NCBI GenBank assembly: GCA_013399695.1
Contig: VXAU01002235.1
Location: 953,363-1,017,362 of the forward strand
Length of the DNA: 64,000 bases
Source: Formicarius rufipectus
Taxonomy: Eukaryota > Chordata > Aves > Passeriformes > Formicariidae
Direction: 5' to 3'
The translations under genes and the position numbers were made by a program. Positions 32,540 to 44,547 of this stretch are shown one piece after another. The notes under the pieces are model-generated. The model was given only the letters and a program-made list of their open reading frames with translations. It was not told the origin of the DNA and did not search any database. Position 1 is the first letter of the stretch, and the number at the start of each line of letters is the position of its first letter.

Positions 32540-35500
32540 TTGTGTGTTGTTCTTTTTTGTTTTTTGGGTTTTTTTTTCCTTCCCATTTCAAAACCACCCC
32601 CAAGTTTTGCAGTGGTTAAAGTGAAATGTGGTTGAAATGAAGAGGAGTTGTGGGTGCCTCATCCCCATGAAGCAGGAGGGAGAGCAGAGGACAGTTGTCT
32701 GGTGCGATCCCAGCAGTGCTGTGTTCCATCTCCCTGGTCCCCCTCCGGTTTAGTATCAGCTATTAGAACCAAATTGGTGGTGTCATTGTTGCTGCTGCAC
32801 AACTGAGAGCCTGGTTTCACAAATTAAAAAGCCTGTGCCCTTGACAGATTTGTTTTTCCCACAAGAAGATCCAATTTAGGGTGTTATTTAAAAGCTCACT
32901 CCAAAATTTACAGTATGGGAATCACTCAAGCTCGTGTTTTCCAGTTCTGAGGTTGAGTAGAGCAAACACATGGTTTCCTTATGGCTCCCATAGAAAGGAA
33001 CTCTTGAGGAAATGGGAAATGGTGTTTTGGTCCATCTCTGCCTGGCTGAATCCAGCAGTGGTGTAATTTGGATTCTAGGGAGGAAATTGTATTGCTTTTC
33101 TCCCCCTGCCTCTCCCTCCATTACTTCCAGTTTCAGTGGAAAAGGAAATAATGGGGTCACAGAAACTGGGATTGGGGAAGATGGGCTGGTGTCATCAGGC
33201 AGCGCAGAGCTGTCTCTGGTACAGCCCTCAGTGCTTTGTCTGGTTCCCAGTGCTGAAATTACAATTACACCATTTCCTTTAAGGGGAAACTATTCCAAAT
33301 ATGAAAAGGTTTCCATGTTAAGAATTTTCTCCCCTACCCCCTTGACAATACTGAGAACTACAGGAAAATGTATATCCAATCTTTCTATATTAGATCAATA
33401 TTTTTATTCCATTAGACTTGTCTCTGAGGGGCAGGAGACATCATCTTTTGCCAGATTTCTGAATCAGATTGTCACTCTGTGGATTTTTGTTGCAGAAAGC
33501 TTTGGAATTACAATGCCTAGTCAATTAGAGTTAAATGCATTTTCACAGCTGGCCAGAAAAACATTAGCACTAATCAAAAACATCACACCAAAAGGGATTC
33601 CCAGAGAGATTTTTTGTTTTGTTGTGCTTTATGAAAATGTTCTCTCAGCTAGAAACATCAAAAGACAACCATGAGCGTGTTCAGTTAAAATATGAGGAAA
33701 AGAATTTAAGCTCTGTCTGCACAAGATCTGTCTTTCTCCCAGTTGAGCAGGATTTTGGGGTTTCAGCTGATCTTGGGCTCGGCAGGGGAGTGCCCTCCCT
33801 CCCTCCCCACAGCCCCAATGCTCTAATCACCCCTCGCTCCCATCCCTCGTCTTCAGCCCCACACATGCACATTGTTTCATTTCCATGTCTTGGTTCCTGC
33901 TGCATTTTTCAAATTCACACTGAAATGAGACACCAGGGGCTGATTGCTCAGTACCTTTTCATTTTTCATGGTAGGAAAGGCCAACCCTCCCCTGTAGGAT
34001 CCCACCTGGCCACAGGATGAAGGACAAGCTGTAGGGGTGGCACACTCGGTGTGGAGTCCTGTATGTGCAGTGAGGACTGATTGCTTTCAGAAATATCCCT
34101 TTTTCAATATGTGTACTCCTTTTTACATCCTCTCAACAGGCCTTGGCATCCCTTTTACAGCACAGAACCTGGGATGGTCCAGCTATGGCTCAGGGGAGTC
34201 TCGAAGGGTCCTGTGCTTGGCTGTGCCAGGACCTGGCCTTTGTGTCTGCCAGGTTTTTCCAGCTATCCAAACGGCACCATGGACGTTCTTCAAGTGGATC
34301 TGAAGGTATCTGGGGTGGGAGAGGCTGCAGTTACCTGAATGCAGAATCTTAAAAGTTGTAAGACTGGGCTATTGTTCAGATGTAAAACCACTGAACAGAA
34401 GCAATTGACATCATCTGCTACTCCAGAAGGGCACCTGGACACAAGCAGTACTTTGTAATTGCAATGTTTCTTTTACATGGAAACATTGACAACATTCCAG
34501 TCTTTCTCCGTTCAAACCTGGTATCCCTGTTTTCCTCTCCCCACTTACCTCCCTTCAGCCCCTCTTTTTTTGGCCTGGAGTTATTACATGGAAGCCTGAT
34601 AAATGGATGCTGTGAATGAATGTTTTCCAAACATTGTAGGAACTATTAAGAAAGTGGTTTTCCTTCTTCCCCCTTTTTCCTTCCCACACTCCTCCCTGCT
34701 CCCACCCCACAACTAATGGCACACAAATAGCACTTCATGCAATTTTGGCTCCTCTCCACTATTCCAGGCAGACTTCAGGAAATCTCTTGATTTATAGTTG
34801 GGGCATCCAAAGGCAGCATGCTGCCTGCTTCCTTCAGGGATGCCTGTTGGTGACATTTAGTGGGGTTGAGGTGCAGTATTTCAAATGGGCAATATCCATA
34901 TTTTAGTCAGATAACTCCATGTTTATACTCATAAATTGATTTAGTAATGAAATGAGCTCCTTTCATGATGCTTGCTGGCTTTAGGGGCTTTGTTATGGTA
35001 TACTCAGACTTCCTGAAGTTTAGTTTACCAAAGCAGAGCCAGAGTTTTCTATCCATACTCCCATAAGCAGTCCAACTGAATTCAATGGGGCCATTCACAT
35101 TAATAGGTAAAGCAGGATTTGGGACTGTGTTCAGAAAAACCATGGAGCATGTGCTGGAGGCTCCCTGTCCTCTGGGCTCCCCATGGCTGCTGTTGGCTGC
35201 TCCAGGAACATCAATCCTGCAATGCTTTATGAGGTTGTTGGTTGCTCCAGCCATTTCTGCTCTCCTGCAGATGGGATGCTTGGAAAAGGGCTTCAGGCCA
35301 AGCCCAGGGCTACAGCTGAGGGACTGGCCCTCGTATTTGGTTTTTATCTTCCTCTACATGATGGTGGCACTTCATTGGTGACTGTCATCAGGTGAATTCC
35401 CTGCTGTTTGTGGGTGTGCAGGTGGTAATGGTGGGCTTGGGTTTCCTGCTCTCTCAGAACTAGTTCTTCAGAAGGACTAGTTAGTACTTGGGCACTGGGG

Positions 35501-35564
35501 GTTGGCTGTGCCTTGTGGGATGGAAAAACACTTGGGATTGCTATAATTTGACTGGCATGACCCT
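32540..35564. other. Intergenic, nothing recognised
   Basis: A plus-strand frame at 33012-33674 (220 codons) is the longest outside TTC34. It has no recognisable domain and is more likely chance. No named repeats. Confidence 0.45.
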
Positions 35565-35567
35565 AAC

Positions 35568-35605
35568 ATACTATACAGTATATACACTGTATATATACTA
35601 TACAC
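35568..35605. repeat. AT-rich imperfect palindrome
   Basis: ACTATACAGTATATACACTG followed by TATATATACTATACAC pairs TACAGT with ACTGTA and can form a cruciform or hairpin. Confidence 0.6.
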
Positions 35606-36632
35606 TCCTTTTCAGTGAGGGACAAAATTATCCTTGTTGGTCCCTTCTCTGCCTTTCTTAGATATTGGGAATTGGAGACTTAATGTACTGTTAGCAGGAA
35701 TTCAGTCTCACCGGTAACAGAGAACATGCTTAATCCTTGAAAAAATCTGTGTCTCTGACATGAAAGTTATTTGGAGAGAAAAACAGTTTACAAGTTAATT
35801 GTGTGTGCTGCAGAAAGGATTCCTTGTGCACAACGATCAGGTGGATCACAGTGGATCGTAGGAGGATCAGAATAAGCAAACTGTGTGTCACTGTAGTTAC
35901 TCAGGTGCTGTCTTTAAAAGATTTGCACTCTCCAATGGTGTTGTCACCAGGTTCATGTGGGAAGCATTTCAGAAATTACCTTGCTGATGGGCCATGGCAC
36001 AGTGTGCCCCTTTAGCACAGTATTTAATTCAAGCTTTCAGTGGGGACCTGGAAATCTTTCCATAGGAAATGTGAGAGTAAGTAAGGCTTGAGTTTGGACT
36101 TTCCTTCATGGGAGACAGAACTGTCATTGTTGGGTCTGGAAGGAGTTTCTCATGACATGTGCTCCTGAGCTGGGCTGCACAGGAAACATGTTTGCAGAGG
36201 GCAGAGAACTTGTTTGTGGTTGAGAGGGATGGGTGTCCTTAAAAGTGGAAAGATCTGGTTTTTTTTACTTTCCTACCCAACTTCTCACAGTGAAAGAAAT
36301 GTTAATTTGCACCTGGGTCTCACCTGGGTTCCTGCAGGCCCAAGCACAGACAATGGCTCTGACCCAAGATCAGGCTGTTCTAGTCCCATTTGGAGCAGAT
36401 TTATGTATCTGGCAGTGTTATTCCAGAGTTTGAGTCCATTTTACAGACTGGTGACCTGTGACATTCACTTATTCTAGAGATGTTCTAGTTTTCTCATCTA
36501 TAAACAGAGGAAACACCCATCTCTATGAAGTGCTGGAGACAAGCACCACCCAACCTTGGCTCTGCTGAGTGCTCTTTGTAAGAGTCTCAACTTCAGATAA
36601 AATAAATCTTTATACTATGAAAGTATTAATAG
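35606..36632. other. Intergenic, nothing recognised
   Basis: No supported gene, RNA gene or repeat. Confidence 0.45.
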
Positions 36633-36682
36633 TATGCCAAAATAACATTGTTAAGCCAAAATAATGTTGCTATGCCAAACTC
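36633..36682. repeat. Short tandem repeat of about 19-bp units
   Basis: Three partial copies of a TATGCCAAAATAACATTGT-type unit (TATGCCAAAATAAC, TAAGCCAAAATAATG, TATGCCAAACTC). Confidence 0.6.
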
Positions 36683-37480
36683 TGGCAACCTTGGATGATT
36701 CTGGGACATCATTTCCCACCCAGAGCAGTGGGGATTTATCTGGTTCAAAAATTATTTGGGATTCTGCCCAGAGTTAAGAACTTTTTTATTAGTTTAGACT
36801 TGCTTTTGAAGGAAAAGAGTAAGTGTACTCATAGGTTTTTGGGGGATATAACTTCAGGTTTCCCATCAATTTCAAAAGTATATTTATCAATAGATGATAT
36901 TTCTTTCTCTTCTTGTAATAGATTTCTCCTTAAATTGTTTCTTTCTTCCTTTATCATTCATTCTTTATCTTAAAGGGAAAAAATCCCACATGGACTGTGA
37001 AACAGTTAGTCTTTCCCAAAACATGCTGATATTTCTTATATCTGCTTTACTTGTTATGACACCAGGTAAAGCTTCTCTCAAGAATAAACACACCATTCTC
37101 ACAGAGTTAGGGAAACCAGGAATTTTTAAAATTAAATCTTGCAGTCCCAAAGTGAACAAAACTCCCTGCCAATTGTGCTCCCAAAAATGATAACGTGAAG
37201 GTACAACGTGAAATGCTTTAGAGAAGTTTGAAGAGGAAAGGTAAGTGAGGAAGTAGAATGCAGGACAAGCTCTGGAGCCTCTGTTCCTGCAGAACTGTGT
37301 GGGACTGGAGCCTTTGTCTATTGAAAAAATGGCCCAAATAGCCCCTTCTCCTCTCCCACTCCTCCCACGGCTTCAGTGAAATTCTCGGATCGTGAGGGCA
37401 TGTAGGGAACAGCTGCTTATGATCTCTTCACAAGTGCTGGGTCACTGGTAAACAACCATCCCTCCACCCTCTCGGAGGGA
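36683..37480. other. Intergenic, nothing recognised
   Basis: No supported feature. An A-rich run lies at 37481-37497 just to the right. Confidence 0.45.
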
Positions 37481-37499
37481 GGGAAAAAAAAAAAAATTT

Positions 37500-37960
37500 A
37501 TACAAAAAATGTATTCATTTTCCTGATGATGAAGAGTAATGAAGAGCACGTGCACCCTGCGCTGGGAGAGGGGAGAGAGAAATGACAAATTAAATCATGT
37601 CTCGTTTGACAAGCCTTTAAGTGTAACAGATCTGCACTTGTGCTGTGTGACAGGAGTGATTGATACCGCGGAGCACTCGTCAATTCTTAAGCACACAGCC
37701 CGAACAAAGGCTCGCTTCAGGCGGGCTGCCCGGGCTGGGACGCGGCGCGGGGCTGCCCGGGGGAAGCGCCCTCCGCGCAGCCTGTTTGCCTTGGCAACCC
37801 GCGGCCCCCTCGCTGGTGGGACGACTGTATTTGTTTTTATGAGCCTTAAAATATTGTAACCCAGTCAACTCAACAGTCATTTAAGGTAATTTCTGGGCTG
37901 AACGGCATCTCTTTTTCTGGACGACTTTACAATAATGTATGTTTGCTGTGGGCCAAGTTC
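37500..37960. promoter_or_regulatory. CpG island with conserved-looking flanks, no recognised gene
   Basis: About 19 CpGs fall within 37665-37825 (GGGACGCGGCGCGGGGCTGC, CCCTCCGCGCAGCC). It is flanked by AT-rich enhancer-like DNA (GACAAATTAAATCATGTC, TTTGTTTTTATGAGCC). It contains an E-box palindrome GCACGTGC near 37547 and an X-box-like palindrome at 37785-37799. It may be an orphan promoter or a CpG-rich enhancer. Confidence 0.55.
37785..37799. promoter_or_regulatory. Near-palindromic RFX X-box-like site
   Basis: TTTGCCTTGGCAACC is close to the ideal RFX dimer site GTTGCCATGGCAAC, with only the first base and one spacer base different. NF1-type factors (TTGGCN5GCCAA) are a weaker alternative. 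Confidence 0.5.
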
Positions 37961-39308
37961 TTTGTGTAGGTAGCTGTGTTTCTGGGCTGTGTTCGTAGCT
38001 GTTAACTGGGGGAGAGTCACAGGATCCAGGAGTTCCTAATAACTTGAAATCTAAACCTCCTAGATGTCTCAGGCCATGCCATTTATAGAAGATAGTTAGC
38101 ATGGCAAAATAATAAGCTTTTCTCTAGGTTTTGTTTGCGTACAAACCAACCAACCCACCCATAGATGAGCTATTTCAGATTATTTTTTTTTGGAAGGGGG
38201 GATCTTGGTCTCAGAGAGACTTTGAAAATTTCAGGCTGAACAGGTCAAGGTGTTAACTGTAAAAGGGCACTGCTGTAAAAAGAGTCAGTCTTTGGTTATC
38301 AAGGTTTTGCTATTGCACCACAGCAGTGTGGTTATATGGAGCTTTAAAATGGACTGATAGGAGGCGGAGGATAAAGGATGGTTTGCCATATGATATCAGA
38401 AATGGCTCAGCAGTTCAGAGCAGGCAGTGAATAATTTGTTATGGCACAGAAGTGGAAGAGAAAGCCTCAACAAGAGGACTGGAAATAGTCAGAAATATGG
38501 GTAATTCTGTGGAGGGAGGCATTAGTGTAATAAATTTGATTTTTAAGGACTTAACCCATTCAAAGTCTAGTTTGTGGGGGAACATCCCATCTTCCCCTGG
38601 CCCAGCAGCTCTGAAGTGACAGAAGGAAGTGATGGTCTCAACACCTCTAGGAGTCCTTGATTCATTATTTTATGTTTCTGTGAAATTACTTATTAGCAGA
38701 ATCAGCACAACTTCTAACTAAATCCTTGGTCTCTGGAAATCCAAGACCCTTTTTAGCCTGGGGTTTAGGAGATGCTTCCATAGGTATCAGCTGTGTCTGT
38801 GCAAGGATAATTCTGTGATCCAGCCTTTCATTTTGTGCATCTTTACTACGTGTCCTGGGCTCTTGGCTCCATTAGGGGTAGATGCCCAACTCTGTTTATT
38901 TAGGCTTTTTTAATCTGACAGTTCCAATCAGGCTAATTCATCCGAGAGAGACCAACCATCCTTTTATTTATTTTAAGCTATTTTAGCAAGGTAACCCAAT
39001 CCAGACCATCTCCATCTCTTGTTTACAAGAGCAGCCGTGGTGACAACATCTGTCCTGTGTAAAATGTCAAAAAAGGGGCGGGGGGGGAAGGAAGAAAACC
39101 TAGCAAAAACTGTAGAGGTATCAGAGTTGGTATTCAGACACATGCGGAAAAATGAGCCTCCAAGATTATTGTCTGCAGCATTCAGAGGAGAAACAAGGTC
39201 AGAAGAAGGTTTCAGAGCTGTGGTGTGAGAGCCCAAGGCTCTGGGCTTCAGGTCATAGTGTGTTCAGGGGAGTTTATTAAATGCTGTGAGTTGTGGCTGC
39301 TCAAGAAG
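37961..39308. other. Intergenic, nothing recognised
   Basis: No supported exon or repeat. A G-run occurs at 39078-39088. Confidence 0.45.
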
Positions 39309-39413
39309 TGTTTGCACAACACTCTCAGGCGCAGGGTGGGATTTTTGGGCCAGCAGCTGGACTTTGATGGTCCTTGTGGGTCCCTTCCAACTCAAGGTAC
39401 TCTGTGATTCTGT
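39309..39413 (+). mobile_element. CR1 LINE 3' end
   Basis: CTCAGGCGCAGGGTGGGATT, GCTGGACTTTGATGGTCCTT and GTGGGTCCCTTCCAACTCAA lead to a TCTGTGATTCTG terminus, the sense-strand CR1 3' end with its ATTCTATG-like tail. It is plus-oriented and 5'-truncated. Confidence 0.88.
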
Positions 39414-41445
39414 AAATACTGTGCACAGGCAGAGGAACCTGTGGAGGAAATGTTGGTCTCATGTTGCTGAATGGGAATTGTTTATGAGGCAATAAAGACA
39501 GTTTTTTTCCTGATGTAGCTGATCATATACATCAGTAAGAGAAGCTTAAAAGGAAGGGGAAATGCTGTAAAAATCAGGTTTTGGGTTCAGTGTTACCAGA
39601 ACAGTCAGAAAAGTGTTTGTGATTATTGTGATTATTTGCATATTAAGCTACACACGGATTCTGAGCAGCTCTAAGGGAATTTTACACCTGCTCATTTTAA
39701 ATGATGCCATGAAGCTTTTGCTATCCAATAAAGGAGGGGAAGTCTGACACAGTTCCACTCTGAGCGGTTAACTCACAGCAAAATGACATTTAAAAGCACA
39801 GCAGCAGCATAAGGGAGGGGATTGGCTGTCAGGGGGACAGCACTCTGTGGTCCCCAGAAGGCAGGGAAAGCTGAGCAGTTCCCATTGCTGAGATGCCTGG
39901 GCAGTACTTGGTGGCTTGTCTTGATCCTTGCTGATCCGTGAGAGCTCTTGGATTTCAGGAAGAGGTGGAAGCCTGAGGAATTTATTTGTCACTTGAGCTA
40001 GTGATGACCATCAGGAATGAAACCTGCAGAGTCCATTATTCCTGGTGGGTTCTCATTTAAGTTCAGTGCTGCACAATGTGTGGTTTGCATGAACTTCACG
40101 TAAGTGGAATAATCCTTATCGATGGACTATGGAATAATATGTATTTGCAGTGAGGATGGCAATGACACTGGCCCTTCCTTGGCTCAGGTCTGACCTGGCA
40201 GGGCCATCTCTGGAGAATTCACCCTGTGGGTAGAGCTGGAAGAAATTTGTTTTTCCTGGGTTTTAAGGAATCCCAACACATCCCCAACCAAGCAATAATA
40301 AAATAATAACTTTGCAAATCAAAATTAAAATGCCTATTTTGGTCAAAAAGCAGAGAAAAGAAATACATTTTCACTTAAGTATTGAATATATGATTGATAT
40401 CTCTCTGCTACTAAATCTACAGGAAAAAAAAAGAAAAAAAGGTTGTTAAATTAGAGAGGCAAAATTTCCCCACTGATCCTTCCAATTTCAAGCCAGAAAT
40501 GGATCTAATGAAAACCACTGTGTACGTGTTAGAGAAGTCAAGCACACCTGAAAAAACTCTTTAAATGCATTATGACCAAGCCTTTGTGGTACACAGAAAT
40601 GAGCCCCATCTGCTCTTGCTGCTGCACTTGCATCCACGTGACAGAAAAGATTAAAGCAAGATACCAACATAAAAATCGATTGATACAGGAGAAGCGAGTG
40701 GGAACTCCTGGAAGGAGATTGGTAGATAGTGACTGCTTGGAGTGAATCCAAACCCAATTGCAGCCCAGAGAAATTGGCTTTGTGTTGTTCCATGTTTTCT
40801 GTAATGCAAACCAGTATGTGTGAGGGGGGTGGTGGGATGTGATTGTCATTAGGAAAAACTTTTGCCAGCACAGTAGCTCAGACACCAGGGGATAATGCAT
40901 TACACACTGATGCTTTCCAGGACGTGCATTCCCTGGCAGTTGTGGGATGTTTCTATCTGAGGATGTGTTTCTGAACCACAGTTTCCCACAGGGCGTTCCC
41001 TTGGCAGCCCAAGGTTAAGATCCAGTCTTGGTTCAGAGAAATGCCTCCACCTTCCTGCAGTTCCTCGGGTTTCACCCAGCACCTTTGAGGTTAGAGGGGG
41101 GTGGGGTTTGGATTTCAGACAAGGGGCTGAACAATTGGGAAAGAGACCCCTGTTCCTGTTACAGCACAATCCCACCCAGGAGAAAGGCTCACTTGTTCCT
41201 TCAAAGCCGGTGCACCTCAGAACACCTGCAGAGATGAAAGCACCTGGCAGGGCTGCTCCCCTCGGATCAGCACCACTGCTGCAGCTCAGGGACCAGCTCC
41301 GAGGGGCTGGTGGTGCCCAGGTGAGGCAGCACACCCAGGGCTGGGTTTGAGCTGTCTCTTTTTAGGGACCTGGGTAATCAGGGGAGCTTTAATCACTTGT
41401 GGTCATTGAGGAAACCCGGGAGCATCGGCTTTGGTGCTGAGTGGG
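39414..41445. other. Intergenic, nothing recognised
   Basis: No supported exon or repeat. An A-rich run lies at 40421-40440. Confidence 0.45.
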
Positions 41446-41451
41446 GGTAAC
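41446..41451. repeat. Left target-site duplication (GGTAAC)
   Basis: The six bases immediately before the LTR are identical to those at 42003-42008 immediately after it. Confidence 0.82.
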
Positions 41452-42002
41452 TGTTGGAACATGAATTTTGCAGGTTTTCAGACTAAGGAGTCAGAAGCAA
41501 TTTCCAAGACAGAGGCCTCAGTGATAACACTGGAATCTGCAAGATGACCTTGGCTAACAGCAAACTGAGAGAAGAAGCCTGCTAATATTCTGCAGAATGA
41601 TACAAGTGAAGAGCTCTGTTAATAAAGTTAAGATAGATATGAACTGTGTCAATTCACCAATTTTTGAAAATATATCTTGGTTGATATTTAGCTATAACTG
41701 TATGTTGTTAGATAGTTTTGATGAAGTGTATTAGTTTTAGAAATATGCATAATTGTGTGTGAAGAGAGTTACTTCTTGTACTTTTGAAATCCCTGCACAG
41801 TGGAACATAAAGATGCAAGGATGTAAACAAGAAGAAGAAAGCCTTTTCTGCCATTCCTGAGTAGAATTGTAACTTCAGATGAAGAGAAATAAACTCTTAT
41901 TTTCATGTCTTGATGCAGTCAGGTTGTCTTATTAACATCTAAGGCTTATTAACCTCCTACTAAGACACCAAAACTGTGTCTGTGCAAAAATCGTTGGCGA
42001 CA
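41452..42002 (+). mobile_element. Solo LTR of an endogenous retrovirus (class II/ERVK-like by target-site length)
   Basis: A 551-bp unit begins TGTTGGAACATG, ends GTTGGCGACA (TG...CA ends) and is flanked by the identical hexamer GGTAAC on both sides. A poly(A) signal AATAAA (41888-41893) about 110 bp from the 3' end sets plus orientation and fits U3-R-U5 order. The right target repeat follows directly, so there is no primer-binding site or internal region. This is what recombination between two LTRs leaves. A 6-bp duplication is usual for class II (beta-like) elements, and the family name is not assigned. Confidence 0.82.
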
Positions 42003-42008
42003 GGTAAC
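42003..42008. repeat. Right target-site duplication (GGTAAC)
   Basis: An exact copy of 41446-41451. The lack of mismatches in a neutral 6-mer is compatible with, but does not prove, a fairly recent insertion. Confidence 0.82.
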
Positions 42009-43257
42009 ACCAAGGACTGAGCTGAGAGCCAGTGGTCATGTGCTCCTGAGCCCTTCCCTTCTGTAGTTTCACATTGATGCCATAAATTTGGCGTCCTGTC
42101 CTCACCAGTCTGCCGTGTGCTGCTGGACACGGCCACGTCCCACTTCAGAGGGAGCAGGTGCTGATGGCTGTGAAACCCGACCCCCGTGGATCGTAAGGCA
42201 TCTTAAAACACTCCACTTGCCAGGATGGAAAAGGGACTCTGCAGAATGAGATTTTCTTCCCTCAGACCTGGAAAACCTGGTGGTGTCTGTGGTTTTGTAA
42301 AACCTCTCATACTTTATTTATTTTTATTCCTCTGCTAGCCCTGGGGTAGAGATTACTTTCAAACAAGCTGGTTTACTGTTTGCATAACACAGGCTGAAAT
42401 TCAGTTAGAAATAAATCATTTTTCAAGTAAAATTCCCCAGAAAATAATTACAAGTATTTGGGGGTGTTGGGGAAACATCAGAAAACTTTTTTGTTAAGGT
42501 TTGGTGACACCTGGCAATTAAAAATAAAAATCCATTTCTTGATCCCGACCTTCCTCCATCTCCTTGGGGACAAATTAAACTGAACTGCAGAAGTTTCAAA
42601 CATACTTCTAAATCCAGCATCGTTTGCTTCTGAGTAGACTGTACATTCTAGGAATTATTTCTTCCTGGGAATCCGTCTCGGATTCATATTAATGAGGATT
42701 CCATGTTTGTGGTTAGGAGAAATTTAGTCTTGCGGCTTAAGCAGCCTCAGGACTCTCATTAAGTGAGAGAGGTTAATAATCTAAACTAGCAGTTAACTAG
42801 CTCTGGTCAGCAGAGCCTTATTGCTTTTGGCTCAGGCGAGCTGAGCTGGGCCCTTGTCCTTTGCAGTGCCAGGGATGCAGGTGGAAACAAGAAGAGCAAC
42901 CAAGGGGAGTTGCAGATGAGCCATTCCTAATTTTAGCACTGGGAGAGATGTTAGGAAATGTTTGGAGTGCAAATAAGATACTGATGGGAAACCAAGGCTG
43001 TGTGGGGATGGCTGTGAGAGGAGGGAGGTGAGTTCTCTGGGATGAGCTCTTCATTCAGGTGTGGTTTGGGCTCTGGTGGTTTGAGATCCTTGTCCAGCTC
43101 AGGCAAAACCCTCCTTTTTTGTGGGATCAAATGATTGCTTTGCTGCAGCACAAGAAAATTATGGAGAACTCCCAGCTGTGCTTGGCTCTGTGTGGGGAAG
43201 CATTTTGTATGTCCCGCATGCCAGAGACTCCCATAACGGGACAGCCACTGAAAAACA
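42009..43257. other. Intergenic, nothing recognised
   Basis: No supported gene or repeat. CATATTAATGAGGATTCC and neighbouring words near 42680-42800 are AT-rich but short. Confidence 0.45.
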
Positions 43258-43320
43258 TCATGGAAATACAGAGAACTGGTTGGAATGGATCTCTGGAGAT
43301 AGTCTGTTCTGGTCTGCTGA
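43258..43320 (-). mobile_element. Probable CR1 LINE 3' fragment
   Basis: ATCATGGAAATACAGAGAAC followed by TGGTTGGAATGGATCTCTGG and AGATAGTC resembles the reverse-complement CR1 tail of the 'ggaccTctggagatcatctagtcc' subfamily. Short and decayed. Confidence 0.45.
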
Positions 43321-44479
43321 GGGAATAGAGGGAAAGGGTCATTTTCCTGCACCTCCTGGTGCATCCTTAGTCTACACCCTGGGATATGGTTCACCTACCT
43401 ACCAGCAGGGTTAAGTTGCTTTGTGGGTCAAGAGCTTGAAAGAAACAGCTCAGGTATTCCTGACATTGAAGAATTGCTGCAGAAAGGGGAGGGCAGTCAC
43501 AAATTACCTCTATCCTTCCACAGCCCATGGAAACTTTAGTTTTAATTGCAGACAACCCAAGCAAATTAAAAAGAAGCAACCAAATCAGTTACCAAGCTGG
43601 GTTCCTGTAGTGTCCTGACAGGTCCCAGAGGCCACATCCTCTTTGCCTGAGTTTAGAAGGGTAAAGAGATTCTAATCTTTGTGCAGTTATGCAGTAGTTC
43701 TGTTCTCAGTGGAAAAAAACAGGACACGATCAGATATCTTAGAATTATGCTTCCCTTCCTTTCTAATGTGTTTATTTCAAGGATGCACTTTATTTTAGCA
43801 GATGTCTCCTGTCGGAGCATCCATAGATTTATCTTCTGGCATTTTGAAAAAAGAGATTCGAAAACAGCCAGAAAAACACATTCCATTTAGCATCACTAAG
43901 CATCAGTCTGAGAACAAGCATCCAAGACAGATCCAAAACATTGTTGTGGAGAACCCAGCAGAGCATGGACTGCCCAAATGGACAAGTCCAAAAGACTATA
44001 TGTTTTGCCCCAAGGCAGCATGTCATGCTGTCCATCCTGTGCTGGCACCAGCTCACACCACTCTGAACTAGTTTTGCAGTGAGCTCTGTTTGCTACAGGG
44101 GATGCAAAAGAAGAAAGAGGTTTGTTACGTGTTATTTTTGTAAGAGATAAAGATGCTCTTGCTGTCTGTAGCTCACATGGACCATGGTCTCCAGGCTGAC
44201 AGGGCTCCTTCCTGCTAATATCAACAGGCAGCTGGAGTTTGGTGGGAGCAGTGGCTGCTCCCAGCAAGTACAAGTGCCCTCAATGCTTGGGAGCCCCACT
44301 TAATGCAGTTTGGATCTGTTTTGAAGCCTCTCTCTTCTCACATCAGGAAGGCAGGCTCTGCACTAGCAGTTCCCCTTGGGAAGAAGTGCCTGGGACTCCA
44401 GCCTAGCCATACATCTCTGTCAAAATCCCTATGAATAAATTAACCTTTCTAAAGATTAGTGCACCCTAATACCTCAGGG
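43321..44479. other. Intergenic, nothing recognised
   Basis: No supported feature. Overlapping frames on both strands at 43.7-44.3 kb have no domain. Confidence 0.45.
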
Positions 44480-44547
44480 TTTTTTTCTTTTTTTTTTTTT
44501 TTTTTTTTGTTTTTCTTTTTTTTTGTTTTTTGTTTTTTTGTTTTTTT
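44480..44547. repeat. Poly(T)-rich tract
   Basis: About 68 bp of T with scattered C and G, the longest homopolymer-like run in the window and a likely site of assembly or length uncertainty. Confidence 0.9.

Noticed and set aside
33012..33674. 220-codon plus-strand frame, the longest outside TTC34
   Set aside because: No recognisable domain or repeat similarity, no CpG promoter and no supporting splice pattern. In a 64-kb window a chance frame of this size is plausible. A protein search with conserved hits would change this.
41452..42002. Full-length endogenous retrovirus
   Set aside because: Only a single LTR lies between identical target repeats. No primer-binding site, gag, pol or env coding sequence follows it.
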